Shown one piece after another: positions 7,621 through 15,982 of a stretch of 25,737 nt of DNA. Under the pieces are notes generated by a model. It was given only the letters and a program-made list of their open reading frames with translations, made no database searches and had not been told where the DNA came from. Origin of the DNA: Thiotrichales bacterium (GTDB lineage Bacteria; Pseudomonadota; Gammaproteobacteria; J044); the NCBI GenBank assembly GCA_024762895.1, contig JANTGN010000010.1, positions 1-25,737 on the forward strand, written 5' to 3'. A program made the position numbers and the translations under genes. Position 1 is the first letter of the stretch, and every line of letters starts with the position of its first letter.

Positions 7621-7925
7621 GACTGATCGCGGATCTATTCATATTAACCGGCGCCCTGTTTGTTTTTCTTGCGGCGCTTGGCCTGATCAGAATGCCTGAT
7701 GTCTATAACCGGATACAGGCTGGCACCAAGGCCGCTACCCTGGGGGTGATCGCGATTTTGATCGGGGTAGGAATACTCTATCCCCAGTGGTGGGCAAAAC
7801 TATTATGTATCGCCGGCTTTGTTCTGTTCACCAGTCCCGTGGGGTCATCCACGATTGCTCGGGCCATTTATCTCTCCGGGGTGCGTCCCTGGAAAAAAGC
7901 AGTTCGCAGCGAGGAGGCCTCATGA
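7617..7925 (+). CDS. mrpG: Mrp/Mnh antiporter subunit G homologue (MbxC-like)
   Basis: This 102-residue protein has three hydrophobic helices and the MrpG signature GLIRMPDVYNRIQAGTKAATLG (spanning about residues 22-43), as well as FVLFTSPVGSSTIARAIY. It is a standard small subunit of the antiporter module. Both ends overlap neighbouring genes through ATGA. Confidence 0.92.
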   Translation: MRLIADLFILTGALFVFLAALGLIRMPDVYNRIQAGTKAATLGVIAILIGVGILYPQWWAKLLCIAGFVLFTSPVGSSTIARAIYLSGVRPWKKAVRSEEAS

Positions 7926-8206
7926 TCTGGTTGTTGGGACTGCTGATAGGCATGATGCTGGCGGCGGCCATAGCCGTACTGGTACTTGAAAATCATATCG
8001 CCGCTGTGGCTGCGACCTCGATTGTCTCACTGGCACTGTCCGTGGTGTTTGTGCTGTTGCGTGCACCGGACGTTGCCATGACCGAGGCAGCCGTCGGTGC
8101 CGGGCTGAGTAGTCTCATCCTGGCATTATCGCTGAGGCGGCTGGGCCTGTGGCAGATCGAAGGCGACAAGCACCCGGAGATAGCAAAGGAGGGTGTGGAT
8201 GCGTAA
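7922..8206 (+). CDS. MbhD-type (DUF4040) membrane subunit, related to the MrpA C-terminal part
   Basis: The 94-residue protein begins at the ATG that overlaps the mrpG stop (ATGA); a longer reading from 7787 would overlap mrpG by more than 130 bp and adds a non-hydrophobic, unrelated stretch. It has three hydrophobic helices and the DUF4040/MbhD signature APDVAMTEAAVG (48-59) with its conserved acidic residues. In Mrp antiporters this segment is part of the long MrpA protein; in Mbh, Mbx and group-2 type Mrp systems it is a separate gene, as here. It overlaps the next gene by 8 bp. Confidence 0.85.
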   Translation: MIWLLGLLIGMMLAAAIAVLVLENHIAAVAATSIVSLALSVVFVLLRAPDVAMTEAAVGAGLSSLILALSLRRLGLWQIEGDKHPEIAKEGVDA

Positions 8207-8885
8207 TCTCACCAGTCTCCTGTTTGCTGCAGGACTCGCCTTTTTCCTGCTGGTCATTGCCGCTCGATTTGACCTGGGTGCGGCACCCATGCTGGTAGGT
8301 GATGCTATTCTGCAGGAGGCTCCAGCTGAAACCGGAGCGGCCAATATCGTGACCTCGGTGGTGCTGGGCTATCGTGGTATCGACACCCTGGGAGAGATCG
8401 CCATACTATTCACGGCCTCGCTGGCAGCCGGCCTGGTACTGGGGCGGCGCCGGCCTGAGGCCTCAAGGGATGCCGACAGTGGGGCGGTGTTGCAGATTAG
8501 CGCTCAACTCCTGTTTCCACTCTTACTGGTCGTGGGTTTTTATATCATCCTGCATGGCCACCTGACCCCCGGTGGGGGTTTTCAGGGGGGAGTTATACTC
8601 GCGGCTGCCTTCTTTGTGCCCTTGTTGGCGAGACCCGGGACTTCCGTGAATCATACTGGGCTCTCCCTCGTTGAGGGTCTGGCCGGAGCGGGATTCATCC
8701 TGATCGGTCTGCTGGCCCTTTTTCAGGGCAAGGCCTTTTTACAGCCCCTGCTCGATAAGGGAACACTGGGTATGCTGGTTTCTGCCGGTACGCTGCCTTT
8801 GCTTTATCTGGCCGTTGGTCTGAAGGTCGGTGCAGAGCTTGCGGGTCTGCTGGCCAACCTTGCCGATAGCGAGGTGGATCCATGA
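8199..8885 (+). CDS. MbhE + MrpB (MnhB) domain membrane subunit
   Basis: The ATG at 8199 follows AAAGGAGGG (8185-8193) at a good distance; a GTG two codons earlier is inside that site, so I prefer the ATG (228 residues). The N-terminal part (about 1-85) carries YRGIDTLGEIAIL, the hallmark of the MbhE segment that normally ends MrpA. The second part (about 97-228) carries the MnhB/MrpB signature FYIILHGHLTPGGGFQGGVI (114-133). So the MrpA C-terminal tip and MrpB are joined in one protein, a layout seen in some Mrp-like and Mbh-like operons. It overlaps the upstream gene by 8 bp and the downstream mrpC by 4 bp. Confidence 0.85.
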   Translation: MRNLTSLLFAAGLAFFLLVIAARFDLGAAPMLVGDAILQEAPAETGAANIVTSVVLGYRGIDTLGEIAILFTASLAAGLVLGRRRPEASRDADSGAVLQISAQLLFPLLLVVGFYIILHGHLTPGGGFQGGVILAAAFFVPLLARPGTSVNHTGLSLVEGLAGAGFILIGLLALFQGKAFLQPLLDKGTLGMLVSAGTLPLLYLAVGLKVGAELAGLLANLADSEVDP

Positions 8886-9352
8886 GTGATCCTGAACTGC
8901 ACTGGCTGCTCTACGGGGGCGCGATAGGACTGATCGTCATCGGCGCTGCCGGTATCGTCATGGGTAAACATCTGTTCCGAATTATCCTGGCCCTGGCCAT
9001 TGCCGAGGCCGGAGCCAACCTGATGCTGGTAGTTGCTGGTCTGAGGCCTGATGCGGTGGCGCCCATCATAACGGGGGGCATGATTCCTGAGCAGATGGTT
9101 GATCCCGTACCTCAGGCGATGGTGCTGACCGCAATCGTAATCGGTGTGGGCATACAGGCCCTGGTACTGAGTCTGGCGATCCGGGTCTACAAGGCCTATG
9201 GCACGCTCGATATGAGAGAGATACGCCTGAAAATGGCTGCAGATATCGATGCCGAGGCCGGTGTGGATGATGAGGTCAGCCAGGAAGGTCCCGCCGGTGA
9301 GCGTCCCCTGGAGCTTCCTGATGCGGTGACCTCTGGAGGCCCCGGACAATGA
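8882..9352 (+). CDS. mrpC: Mrp/Mnh antiporter subunit C homologue (NuoK-like, MbxG-like)
   Basis: The first 105 residues form three hydrophobic helices with the NuoK/MrpC pattern, including the signature DPVPQAMVLTAIVIG (74-88) and a membrane Glu in AIAEAGANLML. MrpC is the NuoK counterpart that links antiporter subunits. The protein is 156 residues, while MrpC is usually about 110-125; the extra part is an acidic, hydrophilic C-terminal tail (about 115-156) that should lie in the cytosol. It starts at ATGA with the previous gene and ends at ATGA with mrpD. Confidence 0.9.
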   Translation: MSDPELHWLLYGGAIGLIVIGAAGIVMGKHLFRIILALAIAEAGANLMLVVAGLRPDAVAPIITGGMIPEQMVDPVPQAMVLTAIVIGVGIQALVLSLAIRVYKAYGTLDMREIRLKMAADIDAEAGVDDEVSQEGPAGERPLELPDAVTSGGPGQ

Positions 9353-10809
9353 ACATGATTACCCTCATCGTGGCCCTTCCGCTGCTTGCAGCCTTTCTGT
9401 TGCCGATCAGCGATCGTGCCCTGGGTTCGGTATCACGATTCGTCGGCCCCATCGTCCTGCTGATGAATATCATCCTCATTATGACCCTGTGGCAAAAATC
9501 AGAGGGTGCTCCTTTTGCCCTGGCCCTGGGCGGATTCAGGCCACCACTTGGAATCAGTTTTTATGTTGATCAGCTGGCCCTGTTGTTTGCGCTGCTGGTC
9601 TCTATCCTGGCCCTCATGCTCTGGCCCTATAAGGCGGATACCAATCCCAGGGTGTTTGGGCTCATGCTCCTGTTAACGGGAGCGGCATCGGGTATGGCCT
9701 TGTCCGGGGACCTTTTTAATATCTATGTGTTTTTTGAACTGCTCTCCGTTGCCTCTTTTGGCCTGGTTGCCTCGCTACGAACCGGCGCAGCTTTTGCGGC
9801 CACAACGCGTTATCTGATTATTAGTGGATTCGGCACGGTAATGGCCCTGACCGGCGTCGCGCTCATCTATACCCAGACGGGTACCCTTAACCTGGCCCAT
9901 CTGGCCACACTGGCGCCTCAGCAACTTGATAATGCGACGGGGCTGACGGCCTTCGCGCTCATCCTGCTTGGTATCGGCGTCAAGGCGGAATTGTTCCCGG
10001 TGAATACCTGGGTGCCCGAGGTCTACGCCACGGCGAGCAGGCGGGTGTCTGCACTCATGGCCGGTCTGGTCTCCAAGCTCGCCGTGCTAGTAATCGTACG
10101 TTTGATGGTCCTGATCTTTCCGCAGCCCGAGGCGATGCAGCTGATGCTGGCACTGGGGGTGGCCGGTGTCCTGATCGGTGAGTTGTCAGCCTGGCGAGCG
10201 CGAGATTTCGTGCGCATGCTCTCTTTCTCGTCGATTGGTCAGTTAGGTCTGGTATTTGTAGCCTTTTCGATACCCGGAGAAGCCGGGATCCTGGCGGGTC
10301 TGGCCGTTGCCCTGCATCACCTGCTGGTCAAGCCGGCGTTATTCCTGCTGGCCGAGCGCTGGGGTGGTTCACTCGGTCGGCTCGAAGGCGCAGGGCGTCG
10401 TTCGCCGCTGGCAGCCGGACTCTTTGTCCTCTTTGCGCTTTCACTGGTGGGCGTGCCTCCACTGCCGGGCTTCTGGGCCAAGCTGTTGACGATTGTTGGC
10501 CTGCTGGGGCAGGCCGCGCCGTTGTACTGGTTTGCGGCTGCCGTCGTGCTGGTGGCAACCGTGGCCGAGGTGAATTACCTGTTCCGCTTTGGCCTGACCT
10601 TATTCAAACGGGAGGAACAGTCCGCGCAGGTTCATAAACCCCATGCCAGGATCGATCTTGGAACGGTCTCTGTGATGGGGGTCGTCCTGCTCACGGCCAT
10701 GTTCCTGATCGCACCCCTGGGAGAACGAATGCAGACGATTGCTGACCAGACCACAGACAGGGGCCTATATATCAGCACTGTCCTTGGACCGGTGGGGGGT
10801 GCACGATGA
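9349..10809 (+). CDS. mrpD: MrpD/NuoN-type ion-translocating membrane subunit (MbxH-like)
   Basis: This 486-residue polytopic protein belongs to the proton_antipo_M family shared by MrpD, NuoL/M/N and MbhH. The residues expected for ion transfer are present: Glu130 in YVFFELLSVASFG, Lys212 in GIGVKAELFP, Lys243 in GLVSKLAVL and Lys328 in HHLLVKPALFL. The APLPGFW-type segment (PPLPGFWAKL) is also typical. It is the first of two antiporter-like pumps in the operon. Both ends overlap neighbours through ATGA. Whether it moves H+ or Na+ cannot be told from the sequence. Confidence 0.9.
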   Translation: MNMITLIVALPLLAAFLLPISDRALGSVSRFVGPIVLLMNIILIMTLWQKSEGAPFALALGGFRPPLGISFYVDQLALLFALLVSILALMLWPYKADTNPRVFGLMLLLTGAASGMALSGDLFNIYVFFELLSVASFGLVASLRTGAAFAATTRYLIISGFGTVMALTGVALIYTQTGTLNLAHLATLAPQQLDNATGLTAFALILLGIGVKAELFPVNTWVPEVYATASRRVSALMAGLVSKLAVLVIVRLMVLIFPQPEAMQLMLALGVAGVLIGELSAWRARDFVRMLSFSSIGQLGLVFVAFSIPGEAGILAGLAVALHHLLVKPALFLLAERWGGSLGRLEGAGRRSPLAAGLFVLFALSLVGVPPLPGFWAKLLTIVGLLGQAAPLYWFAAAVVLVATVAEVNYLFRFGLTLFKREEQSAQVHKPHARIDLGTVSVMGVVLLTAMFLIAPLGERMQTIADQTTDRGLYISTVLGPVGGAR

Positions 10810-12674
10810 CACTGCTGGACGGATTGATTCTGCTGGCCTTGATTAGCGTTCTTGTGACGATGCTGGGTTATCGACTTCCGGTCATTGGCTGGTTGACCTC
10901 TGCACTCTTTGCCGGGCAGTTGCTGGTGCTCTTTTTGATGAGTGGACTGGGTTACGGTGGTGATACGATCCATTCATCCGTCGCGCTGAGTATATTCGGA
11001 CAACCGTTGAGCTGGCGATTTGATGCCCTCTCCTGGTTCTTTGCCCTGATTACGATCGGTGCTGCCCTTGCCAGTAGTCTGTTTGCTGCCGGTGAGTGGG
11101 GTAGGCAATATCGTCAGAACGGTGGTAACCCCGGGTTATTACAGTTCAGTCTGGCCCTGAATGTCCTGACCATGCTGATACTCCTGGCCAGTGGGGATCT
11201 GCTGGCCTTGTTTATAGGTTGGGAACTGGTCAGCTGGGCCAGTTTTCTGCTCATGGCAATGGCGGGTGGTGCGGCCTTTAGCTGGGCCATGCGATATATC
11301 ACCTACGCCACCGGTGGGGCCATGGCCATCTTGGCGGGCATGGGGATGGTCTATCAGATGACGGGTTCCCTGCAGTATGCAGACCTGATGGCCGTCGCCG
11401 GTCAGTTATCTCAGGCCCAGGTCGTTATTCTGAGCCTGCTGTTTGGTAGCGGTTTTGCTATCAAGATGGGCGTGTTGCCCTTTCATCTCTGGCAGGCAGG
11501 TGCCTATGCCGAGACACCGGGGCCCGGCACCGCTTTCCTGGGATCTATCTCTTCACGGATGGGGCTATATGGCATCCTCGTGGTCCTGGTTCAGCTGATT
11601 GGACTGGGGCGACTGATCGAAATTGACATTTCTTTTACCTGGCTCTCGCTACGCGATCTGCTGATGTGGGTGGCTGCCATCACGATTATCCTGCCCACTT
11701 TTACGGCCCTGCGCCAGAATGACGCCCGGCGTCTACTGGCATGGCACGGTGTCGGGCAGGGAGGTTATATGTTGCTGGGCATCTTTTCGGCAACGGCCCT
11801 GGGCTCATCCGGCGGCCTGATGCATGTCTTTAATCATGCGACCTATCAGGCGGCACTGTTCCTCTCGGTCTATGCCGTGGTCCATCGTACCGGCACGGCC
11901 GATCTCAATAAGCTGGGTGGTCTGGTCACACGGATGCCACTGTCTTTCCTGGTCATGCTGGTGGGTATTATCGGCCTGGCAGGCATTCCGCCCATGAATG
12001 GTTTTGTCTCCAAGTGGCTGGTCTATCGGTCCCTGCTGATCGAGGGTATGCCCCTGCTGTTTGTGGCCTCGGTCATTGGCACGCTGGGCACCATACTCTC
12101 GGTCTACAAGCTGATCCATAACATGTTCCTGGGTCAACTGAGGGCTGAACATAGTGAGATTCGTGAGGCACCCTGGAGCATGATGCTCCCCATGCTGGTC
12201 CTCTCACTGATCGTCTTTATTACCGGCTTTATGCCGGGTCTGGCCCTGGACTGGGTGGCCGCAGCACAGGCGGCTGTAGGTCTGCCTGTGCTGCAACACA
12301 GCCTGGGCGGCGTGGAAATGGAGCAGGGCGGACTCGACATGACCTGGCTGGTGGCCGTGCTGTTCGCCGGTTTCGGTATCGGCGCCCTGCTGTTCTATTC
12401 AACGGGCAAGACCCGGCACGTGAACCAGCTGGACAATTATGCCGGAGGTCATTTTCTGACGGCCGATGTGCGCTATCACTATAGTGATCATTTTTATGCG
12501 GGTCTGATGCATCGTATCGGCCACTGGTACCGGGAAAGCTTCCAGTGGCTGGAGTCGGTACTGATTTCTCTGACTGGTTTTGTGGCCCAGGGCGCAAGTG
12601 GGTTCTATCGCATCGTCCAGCCCGCCCTGCTCATGCTGGTCGTGGTGGTGCTTGCACTCTGGGTGGTGAGATAG
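10806..12674 (+). CDS. NuoL-like second antiporter subunit (MbxH'-like)
   Basis: The 622-residue protein is the second proton_antipo_M family member of the operon. It shows Glu140 in LFIGWELVSWASF, Lys220 in SGFAIKMGVLPFHLWQAGAYAE, and the PGPGTAFLGSISSRMG motif. At the position where most relatives have HAxxKALLF it reads NHATYQAALF, so the usual Lys is Gln348 (codon 11847-11849). The C-terminal 150 residues contain further helices and a hydrophilic His/Tyr-rich piece before a last helix. Its place directly after the MrpD-like gene and before the NuoH-like gene equals that of mbxH' as I recall it in Pyrococcus. It starts at ATGA with mrpD and its stop abuts the next ATG. Confidence 0.88.
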   Translation: MTLLDGLILLALISVLVTMLGYRLPVIGWLTSALFAGQLLVLFLMSGLGYGGDTIHSSVALSIFGQPLSWRFDALSWFFALITIGAALASSLFAAGEWGRQYRQNGGNPGLLQFSLALNVLTMLILLASGDLLALFIGWELVSWASFLLMAMAGGAAFSWAMRYITYATGGAMAILAGMGMVYQMTGSLQYADLMAVAGQLSQAQVVILSLLFGSGFAIKMGVLPFHLWQAGAYAETPGPGTAFLGSISSRMGLYGILVVLVQLIGLGRLIEIDISFTWLSLRDLLMWVAAITIILPTFTALRQNDARRLLAWHGVGQGGYMLLGIFSATALGSSGGLMHVFNHATYQAALFLSVYAVVHRTGTADLNKLGGLVTRMPLSFLVMLVGIIGLAGIPPMNGFVSKWLVYRSLLIEGMPLLFVASVIGTLGTILSVYKLIHNMFLGQLRAEHSEIREAPWSMMLPMLVLSLIVFITGFMPGLALDWVAAAQAAVGLPVLQHSLGGVEMEQGGLDMTWLVAVLFAGFGIGALLFYSTGKTRHVNQLDNYAGGHFLTADVRYHYSDHFYAGLMHRIGHWYRESFQWLESVLISLTGFVAQGASGFYRIVQPALLMLVVVVLALWVVR

Positions 12675-13565
12675 ATGGGAATGATGACACTGATCACTGA
12701 ACTCTTTCTGATGCCTCTGGTGGCGTTTGTCATTGGCCTGTTCATGGTGCTGATGATGCGCAAGATCGGCGCCCGATTACAGCGCCGAGTCGGCCCGCCG
12801 TTTTTCCAGCCCCTGATTGATATCATCAAGTTTCATAGTAAAGAGACCCAGATATCTCATGGCCTGATCCATGACATTGGCATCATCATGGCCGTGGGTG
12901 GTTATATCGCTGCCGAGACCCTGCTACCGGTTCCGGGCATGGATGGTATTGCGGACAAGGGTGGCATTATTGCACTGACCTATTTTCTGATGATCCCTTC
13001 CCTGGGGCTCGCCCTGGGTGTAGGCCAGTGCGCCAACCCGAATGGGTCTATCGGGATATCGCGCGCCCTGACTGCCATGCTGGCCTATGACATCCCCTTC
13101 GTGATCGTGATCTTCGGTGTCAGCTGGCATTACGGCACCACCAACCTCGTGGAGATGGTGAATTACCAGCAGGCCAACGGCTGGGGCATCGTAGAGATGC
13201 CGATCCTGGCCCTGGCGGGTCTGTTTACCCTGCAAGGTATTATGGGCAAGCAGCCTTTTGAGATCTATGTGGCGCCCGCCGAGATTGCCACGGGCCCAAT
13301 GGTCGAGATGGGTGGCAAGTATATGGGTGGTCTGTTCATCATGCAGGCCTTCCAGTTCTATACCGCCGGCGTGCTCTACACCACTTTGTTCCTGGGCGGT
13401 GGAGAGAACTGGCCGACGTTCCTTATGAAGATTTTCATTGTGGTTTCGATACCGATCATGATCGCCTATATGTTTCCGCGTTATCGAACAGAAGACATGC
13501 TGCGTCTGATGTGGAAATGGCCCGTCATTGCCGGACTAATCGGCCTTGCTCTGGTCATGCATTAG
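12675..13565 (+). CDS. NuoH/MbhM-like membrane subunit (complex I subunit 1 family)
   Basis: This 296-residue, multi-helix protein has the subunit 1 signatures RVGPPFFQPLIDIIKFHSKE (39-58) and NPNGSIGISRAL (121-132), as well as EIYVAPAEIATGPMVEMGG (196-214) with the conserved acidic residues near the quinone/coupling site of the family. NuoH-type subunits anchor the hydrophilic arm to the membrane and pass the energy of electron transfer to the pumps. The length and the sequence are nearer to the hydrogenase/Mbx branch (HycD, MbhM) than to NuoH (about 325). The ATG directly follows the stop of the previous gene. Ten bases containing GGAGG separate it from the NuoB-like gene. Confidence 0.9.
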   Translation: MGMMTLITELFLMPLVAFVIGLFMVLMMRKIGARLQRRVGPPFFQPLIDIIKFHSKETQISHGLIHDIGIIMAVGGYIAAETLLPVPGMDGIADKGGIIALTYFLMIPSLGLALGVGQCANPNGSIGISRALTAMLAYDIPFVIVIFGVSWHYGTTNLVEMVNYQQANGWGIVEMPILALAGLFTLQGIMGKQPFEIYVAPAEIATGPMVEMGGKYMGGLFIMQAFQFYTAGVLYTTLFLGGGENWPTFLMKIFIVVSIPIMIAYMFPRYRTEDMLRLMWKWPVIAGLIGLALVMH

Positions 13566-13575
13566 GGAGGTTACT

Positions 13576-14277
13576 ATGAGTGATTTAAAACAGATACCGG
13601 TAGTTGCCAAGGAGACTGGCAAAGAACGCACCAACCCTCTGGCCAATGTATTCGATGAGTTGATTCGTTTTGCGCAGGCCCGTTCCATGTTCATGCTGCA
13701 TTACTGTACGGGCTGTGGTGCGATCGAACTGCCACCGGCCATGACCTCACGTTTCGATATGGAGCGTTTAGGGATACAGCCCATGGTCACGCCCAGGCAG
13801 GCGGATATCCTGCTGATTACGGGTTATGTCTCTATCAAGACCCTCAAGCGCATCATCCTGACCTATGAGCAGATGCCATCACCGAAGTATGTCATCGGCA
13901 TCTGTTCCTGCACCGTGAATGGCGGCATGTACTGGCAGAGTTATGCCACTGCCAAGAAGCTCAACGAGTACCTGCCCGTGGATTTATATATTGCCGGTTG
14001 TATGCCACGTCCCGAGGCGGTGATCGAGGGCCTGCGTCTGTTGATGGATAACATCAAGTCGGGCAAGAGCGAGCCCTGGAAGGATTATTACCAGCGTTAC
14101 GACTATTACCTGGGCAATCAGCAGCATCTCTTTGGCGACGACTGGCAGACGCCGACCGATATCATCGGTGAGGCCGAGCATTTTGGCCTGATGGGGCCGG
14201 AGACCGAGGGCGAACACACCCGCCTCTTGCAACAACATCAGCAGCCGCTGGAGCCACACAAGATGCGCCTGAAGTGA
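13576..14277 (+). CDS. NuoB/MbhJ-like small subunit with one [4Fe-4S] cluster
   Basis: The start ATG at 13576 has GGGAGG (13565-13570) just upstream; an upstream TTG in frame would overlap the NuoH-like gene and is unlikely. The 233-residue protein has cluster ligands C44-T-G-C47, C112 in SCTVNGGMY and C142 in AGCMPRPEAV. Complex I NuoB has two adjacent cysteines at the first position; the C-x-x-C spacing here is that of [NiFe]-hydrogenase small subunits and MbhJ/MbxJ. The residues beyond about 160 form a longer tail than in MbhJ. The cluster should be the last one before the large-subunit active site. It overlaps the next gene by GTGA. Confidence 0.9.
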   Translation: MSDLKQIPVVAKETGKERTNPLANVFDELIRFAQARSMFMLHYCTGCGAIELPPAMTSRFDMERLGIQPMVTPRQADILLITGYVSIKTLKRIILTYEQMPSPKYVIGICSCTVNGGMYWQSYATAKKLNEYLPVDLYIAGCMPRPEAVIEGLRLLMDNIKSGKSEPWKDYYQRYDYYLGNQQHLFGDDWQTPTDIIGEAEHFGLMGPETEGEHTRLLQQHQQPLEPHKMRLK

Positions 14278-14843
14278 GCAATGAAATGATGGATCAGGAA
14301 CTCGACAGAACACTGGTGAGCATTTTCAACGAGATGGAGAAGGTGGATTATCAGCAGAAGAGTCCACGACGCCTGCGTGTTGATGTGGCGCCTGAGGCCC
14401 TGCCCGGGCTCCTGGAATTGCTCAAGGGCAAGGCCTCTTATGTGCATCTCTCGGCGATTAGTTGCGTGGACTGGATCGAGGAAGAAGAATTCGAGCTGGT
14501 CTATCACGTCTGGTCCTATGAGGTGAATAGCCTGGTCTCGGCGCATACCCGTATACCACGCGAGGGGGCCTGTTACCTCTCGGTCTACGATCTCTATAAG
14601 CCTGCTGGTTTCTTCGAACGCGATATCTACGAGATGTATGGGGTCTACTTCGAAGGCAGTCCACATATGGAAAAATTTATCCTCACGGAATGGAACGGCC
14701 CCCCGCCGATGCTCAAGGACTTCGATGCCGAGGCCTATGTGCAGGATACCTTCAACTGGCAGGACTACCAGCCGGACTGGCTCAAGGATCTGGAAGAGGC
14801 CGGGGGTGGGGTCGAGATACGCCCGGAGGACGTCCGCCGATGA
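14274..14843 (+). CDS. NuoC/MbhK-like 30-kDa subunit
   Basis: This 189-residue protein belongs to the respiratory-chain 30-kDa family: it has the motif FFERDIYEMYGVYFEGSPHM (113-132), a variant of the NuoC signature, followed by LTEWNGPPPMLKDF. NuoC carries no cofactor; it is a structural partner of the large subunit. The GTG start overlaps the stop of the NuoB-like gene (GTGA); ATGs at 14286 and 14289 are alternatives with little change. It ends in an ATGA overlap with the NuoD-like gene. Confidence 0.88.
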   Translation: MSNEMMDQELDRTLVSIFNEMEKVDYQQKSPRRLRVDVAPEALPGLLELLKGKASYVHLSAISCVDWIEEEEFELVYHVWSYEVNSLVSAHTRIPREGACYLSVYDLYKPAGFFERDIYEMYGVYFEGSPHMEKFILTEWNGPPPMLKDFDAEAYVQDTFNWQDYQPDWLKDLEEAGGGVEIRPEDVRR

Positions 14844-15982
14844 GACCGGAGAACTATCAGGCGAAGAGCCATCCACCGAGTAACGAGTATGAGCTCTTCA
14901 TCGGGCCCAATCATCCGGGTATCGAGGGCAATTACGCCTTCAAGCTCCGCTTGCATGGTGACACGGTGATTGAAGGTAAGGCCGATGCCGGTTACCTGCA
15001 CCGCGGTTTTGAAAAGCTCATGGAGGGGCGCCTGTGGATACAGAATATCGCCCTCGTACCTCGCATCTGTGTGCCTGATCCGGTGCCCATGGAAGTGGCC
15101 TATTCGCTGGCAGTGGAGGAGCTTTGCGGTCTGGAGGTTCCTGAGCGTGCGCAATGGATACGCGTCATGCAGCTCGAGCTGTCACGTCTGGCCTCGCATC
15201 TGTTTACCTTTGGCGGTCATGCGGCCACCACCGGTATGTATACCCCCAGCTACTGGGGGGTGGCCGATCGTGATCTGATCCTGGATCTGTTCGAGGAACT
15301 CAGCGGCGGTCGTGTCTATCACATCTTCAATATACCGGGCGGCATTCGCCGCGATATCCCCGAGGGCTTCCTGGAGCGGGTCTCCAGTACCCTGGATTAT
15401 ATCGAGTCGCGTCTGCCCGATTACGACAATCTGCTGTTTACCAACCAGGTCTTCGTCACCCGTGCCAAGGACGTGGGTATCCTGAATCAGGAACAGGCCC
15501 TGGAGTGGGGTGTGACCGGACCGAACCTGAGGGCGACGGGGCTGACCTTCGATGTACGTCGCGATGATCCCTACCTGGTCTACGATCAGCTGGAATTCGA
15601 GGTCGCTATCGAGTCTGCCGGTGATGCCTGGGCACGTGCCATGGTGCGACGCAAGGAGTTGCTTGAGAGCATAAAAATTATTAGACAGGTGCTTGCAAGG
15701 CTACCCGACATCCAGGGTCCGGTACGTGCGCCCATCCCCAATCCTCTGGCCTGGAATGTGCCTGCCGGTGAGGCTTATGCACGGGTCGAGTCTTCCAAGG
15801 GGGAGCTGGCCTATTATGTGGTCTCCAACGGTGGTGATAAACCCTATCGCGTACATGTGCGTGGGCCTTCATCCATGCATGCGGTGCAGGTGCTGGAATG
15901 GTTGTCGGTTGGGGCGCGTATTGAAGATGTCGCCCAGATCATGTTCTCGCTGGATGCCTGTCCCCCGGAGGTGGATCGCTAA
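14840..15982 (+). CDS. NuoD/MbxL-like large subunit with half-retained [NiFe] ligand motifs
   Basis: The ATG at 14840 follows GGAGGA (14825-14830) and overlaps the upstream stop, giving 380 residues. A longer reading frame to 14690 would overlap the NuoC-like gene and adds non-family sequence. The protein has family motifs IGPNHPGIEGNYAF, ADAGYLHRGFEKLMEG and GGIRRDIPEGF. Hydrogenases have two cysteine pairs that hold nickel and iron (RxCGxC and DPCxxC). Here the first motif is RICVPDP (Cys77 only) and the second is DACPPEVDR (Cys374 only). A hydrogenase site is therefore unlikely, yet complex I NuoD lacks both, so this fits Mbx/Ehr-type subunits. It overlaps the next gene by one base (TAATG). 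Confidence 0.9.
   Translation: MRPENYQAKSHPPSNEYELFIGPNHPGIEGNYAFKLRLHGDTVIEGKADAGYLHRGFEKLMEGRLWIQNIALVPRICVPDPVPMEVAYSLAVEELCGLEVPERAQWIRVMQLELSRLASHLFTFGGHAATTGMYTPSYWGVADRDLILDLFEELSGGRVYHIFNIPGGIRRDIPEGFLERVSSTLDYIESRLPDYDNLLFTNQVFVTRAKDVGILNQEQALEWGVTGPNLRATGLTFDVRRDDPYLVYDQLEFEVAIESAGDAWARAMVRRKELLESIKIIRQVLARLPDIQGPVRAPIPNPLAWNVPAGEAYARVESSKGELAYYVVSNGGDKPYRVHVRGPSSMHAVQVLEWLSVGARIEDVAQIMFSLDACPPEVDR

Noticed and set aside
7787..7921. Longer reading of the DUF4040 gene starting inside mrpG
   Set aside because: The added stretch is the mrpG sequence in another frame; the family sequence begins at the ATG at 7922.
6842..13565. A plain Mrp Na+/H+ antiporter operon
   Set aside because: A free-standing Mrp operon has a full-length MrpA and no NuoH/B/C/D/I-like genes; here these follow in the same tightly packed operon.
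13546..13575. Earlier in-frame TTG start for the NuoB-like gene
   Set aside because: It overlaps the NuoH-like gene, and the ATG at 13576 has a strong GGGAGG in front.
14690..14839. Longer 430-residue reading of the NuoD-like gene
   Set aside because: The extra 50 residues overlap the NuoC-like gene and do not look like the family; ATG 14840 has GGAGGA and an ATGA overlap.
14840..15982. Active [NiFe] hydrogenase large subunit
   Set aside because: Two of the four metal-ligand cysteines are missing, and no hydrogenase maturation genes are in the window.
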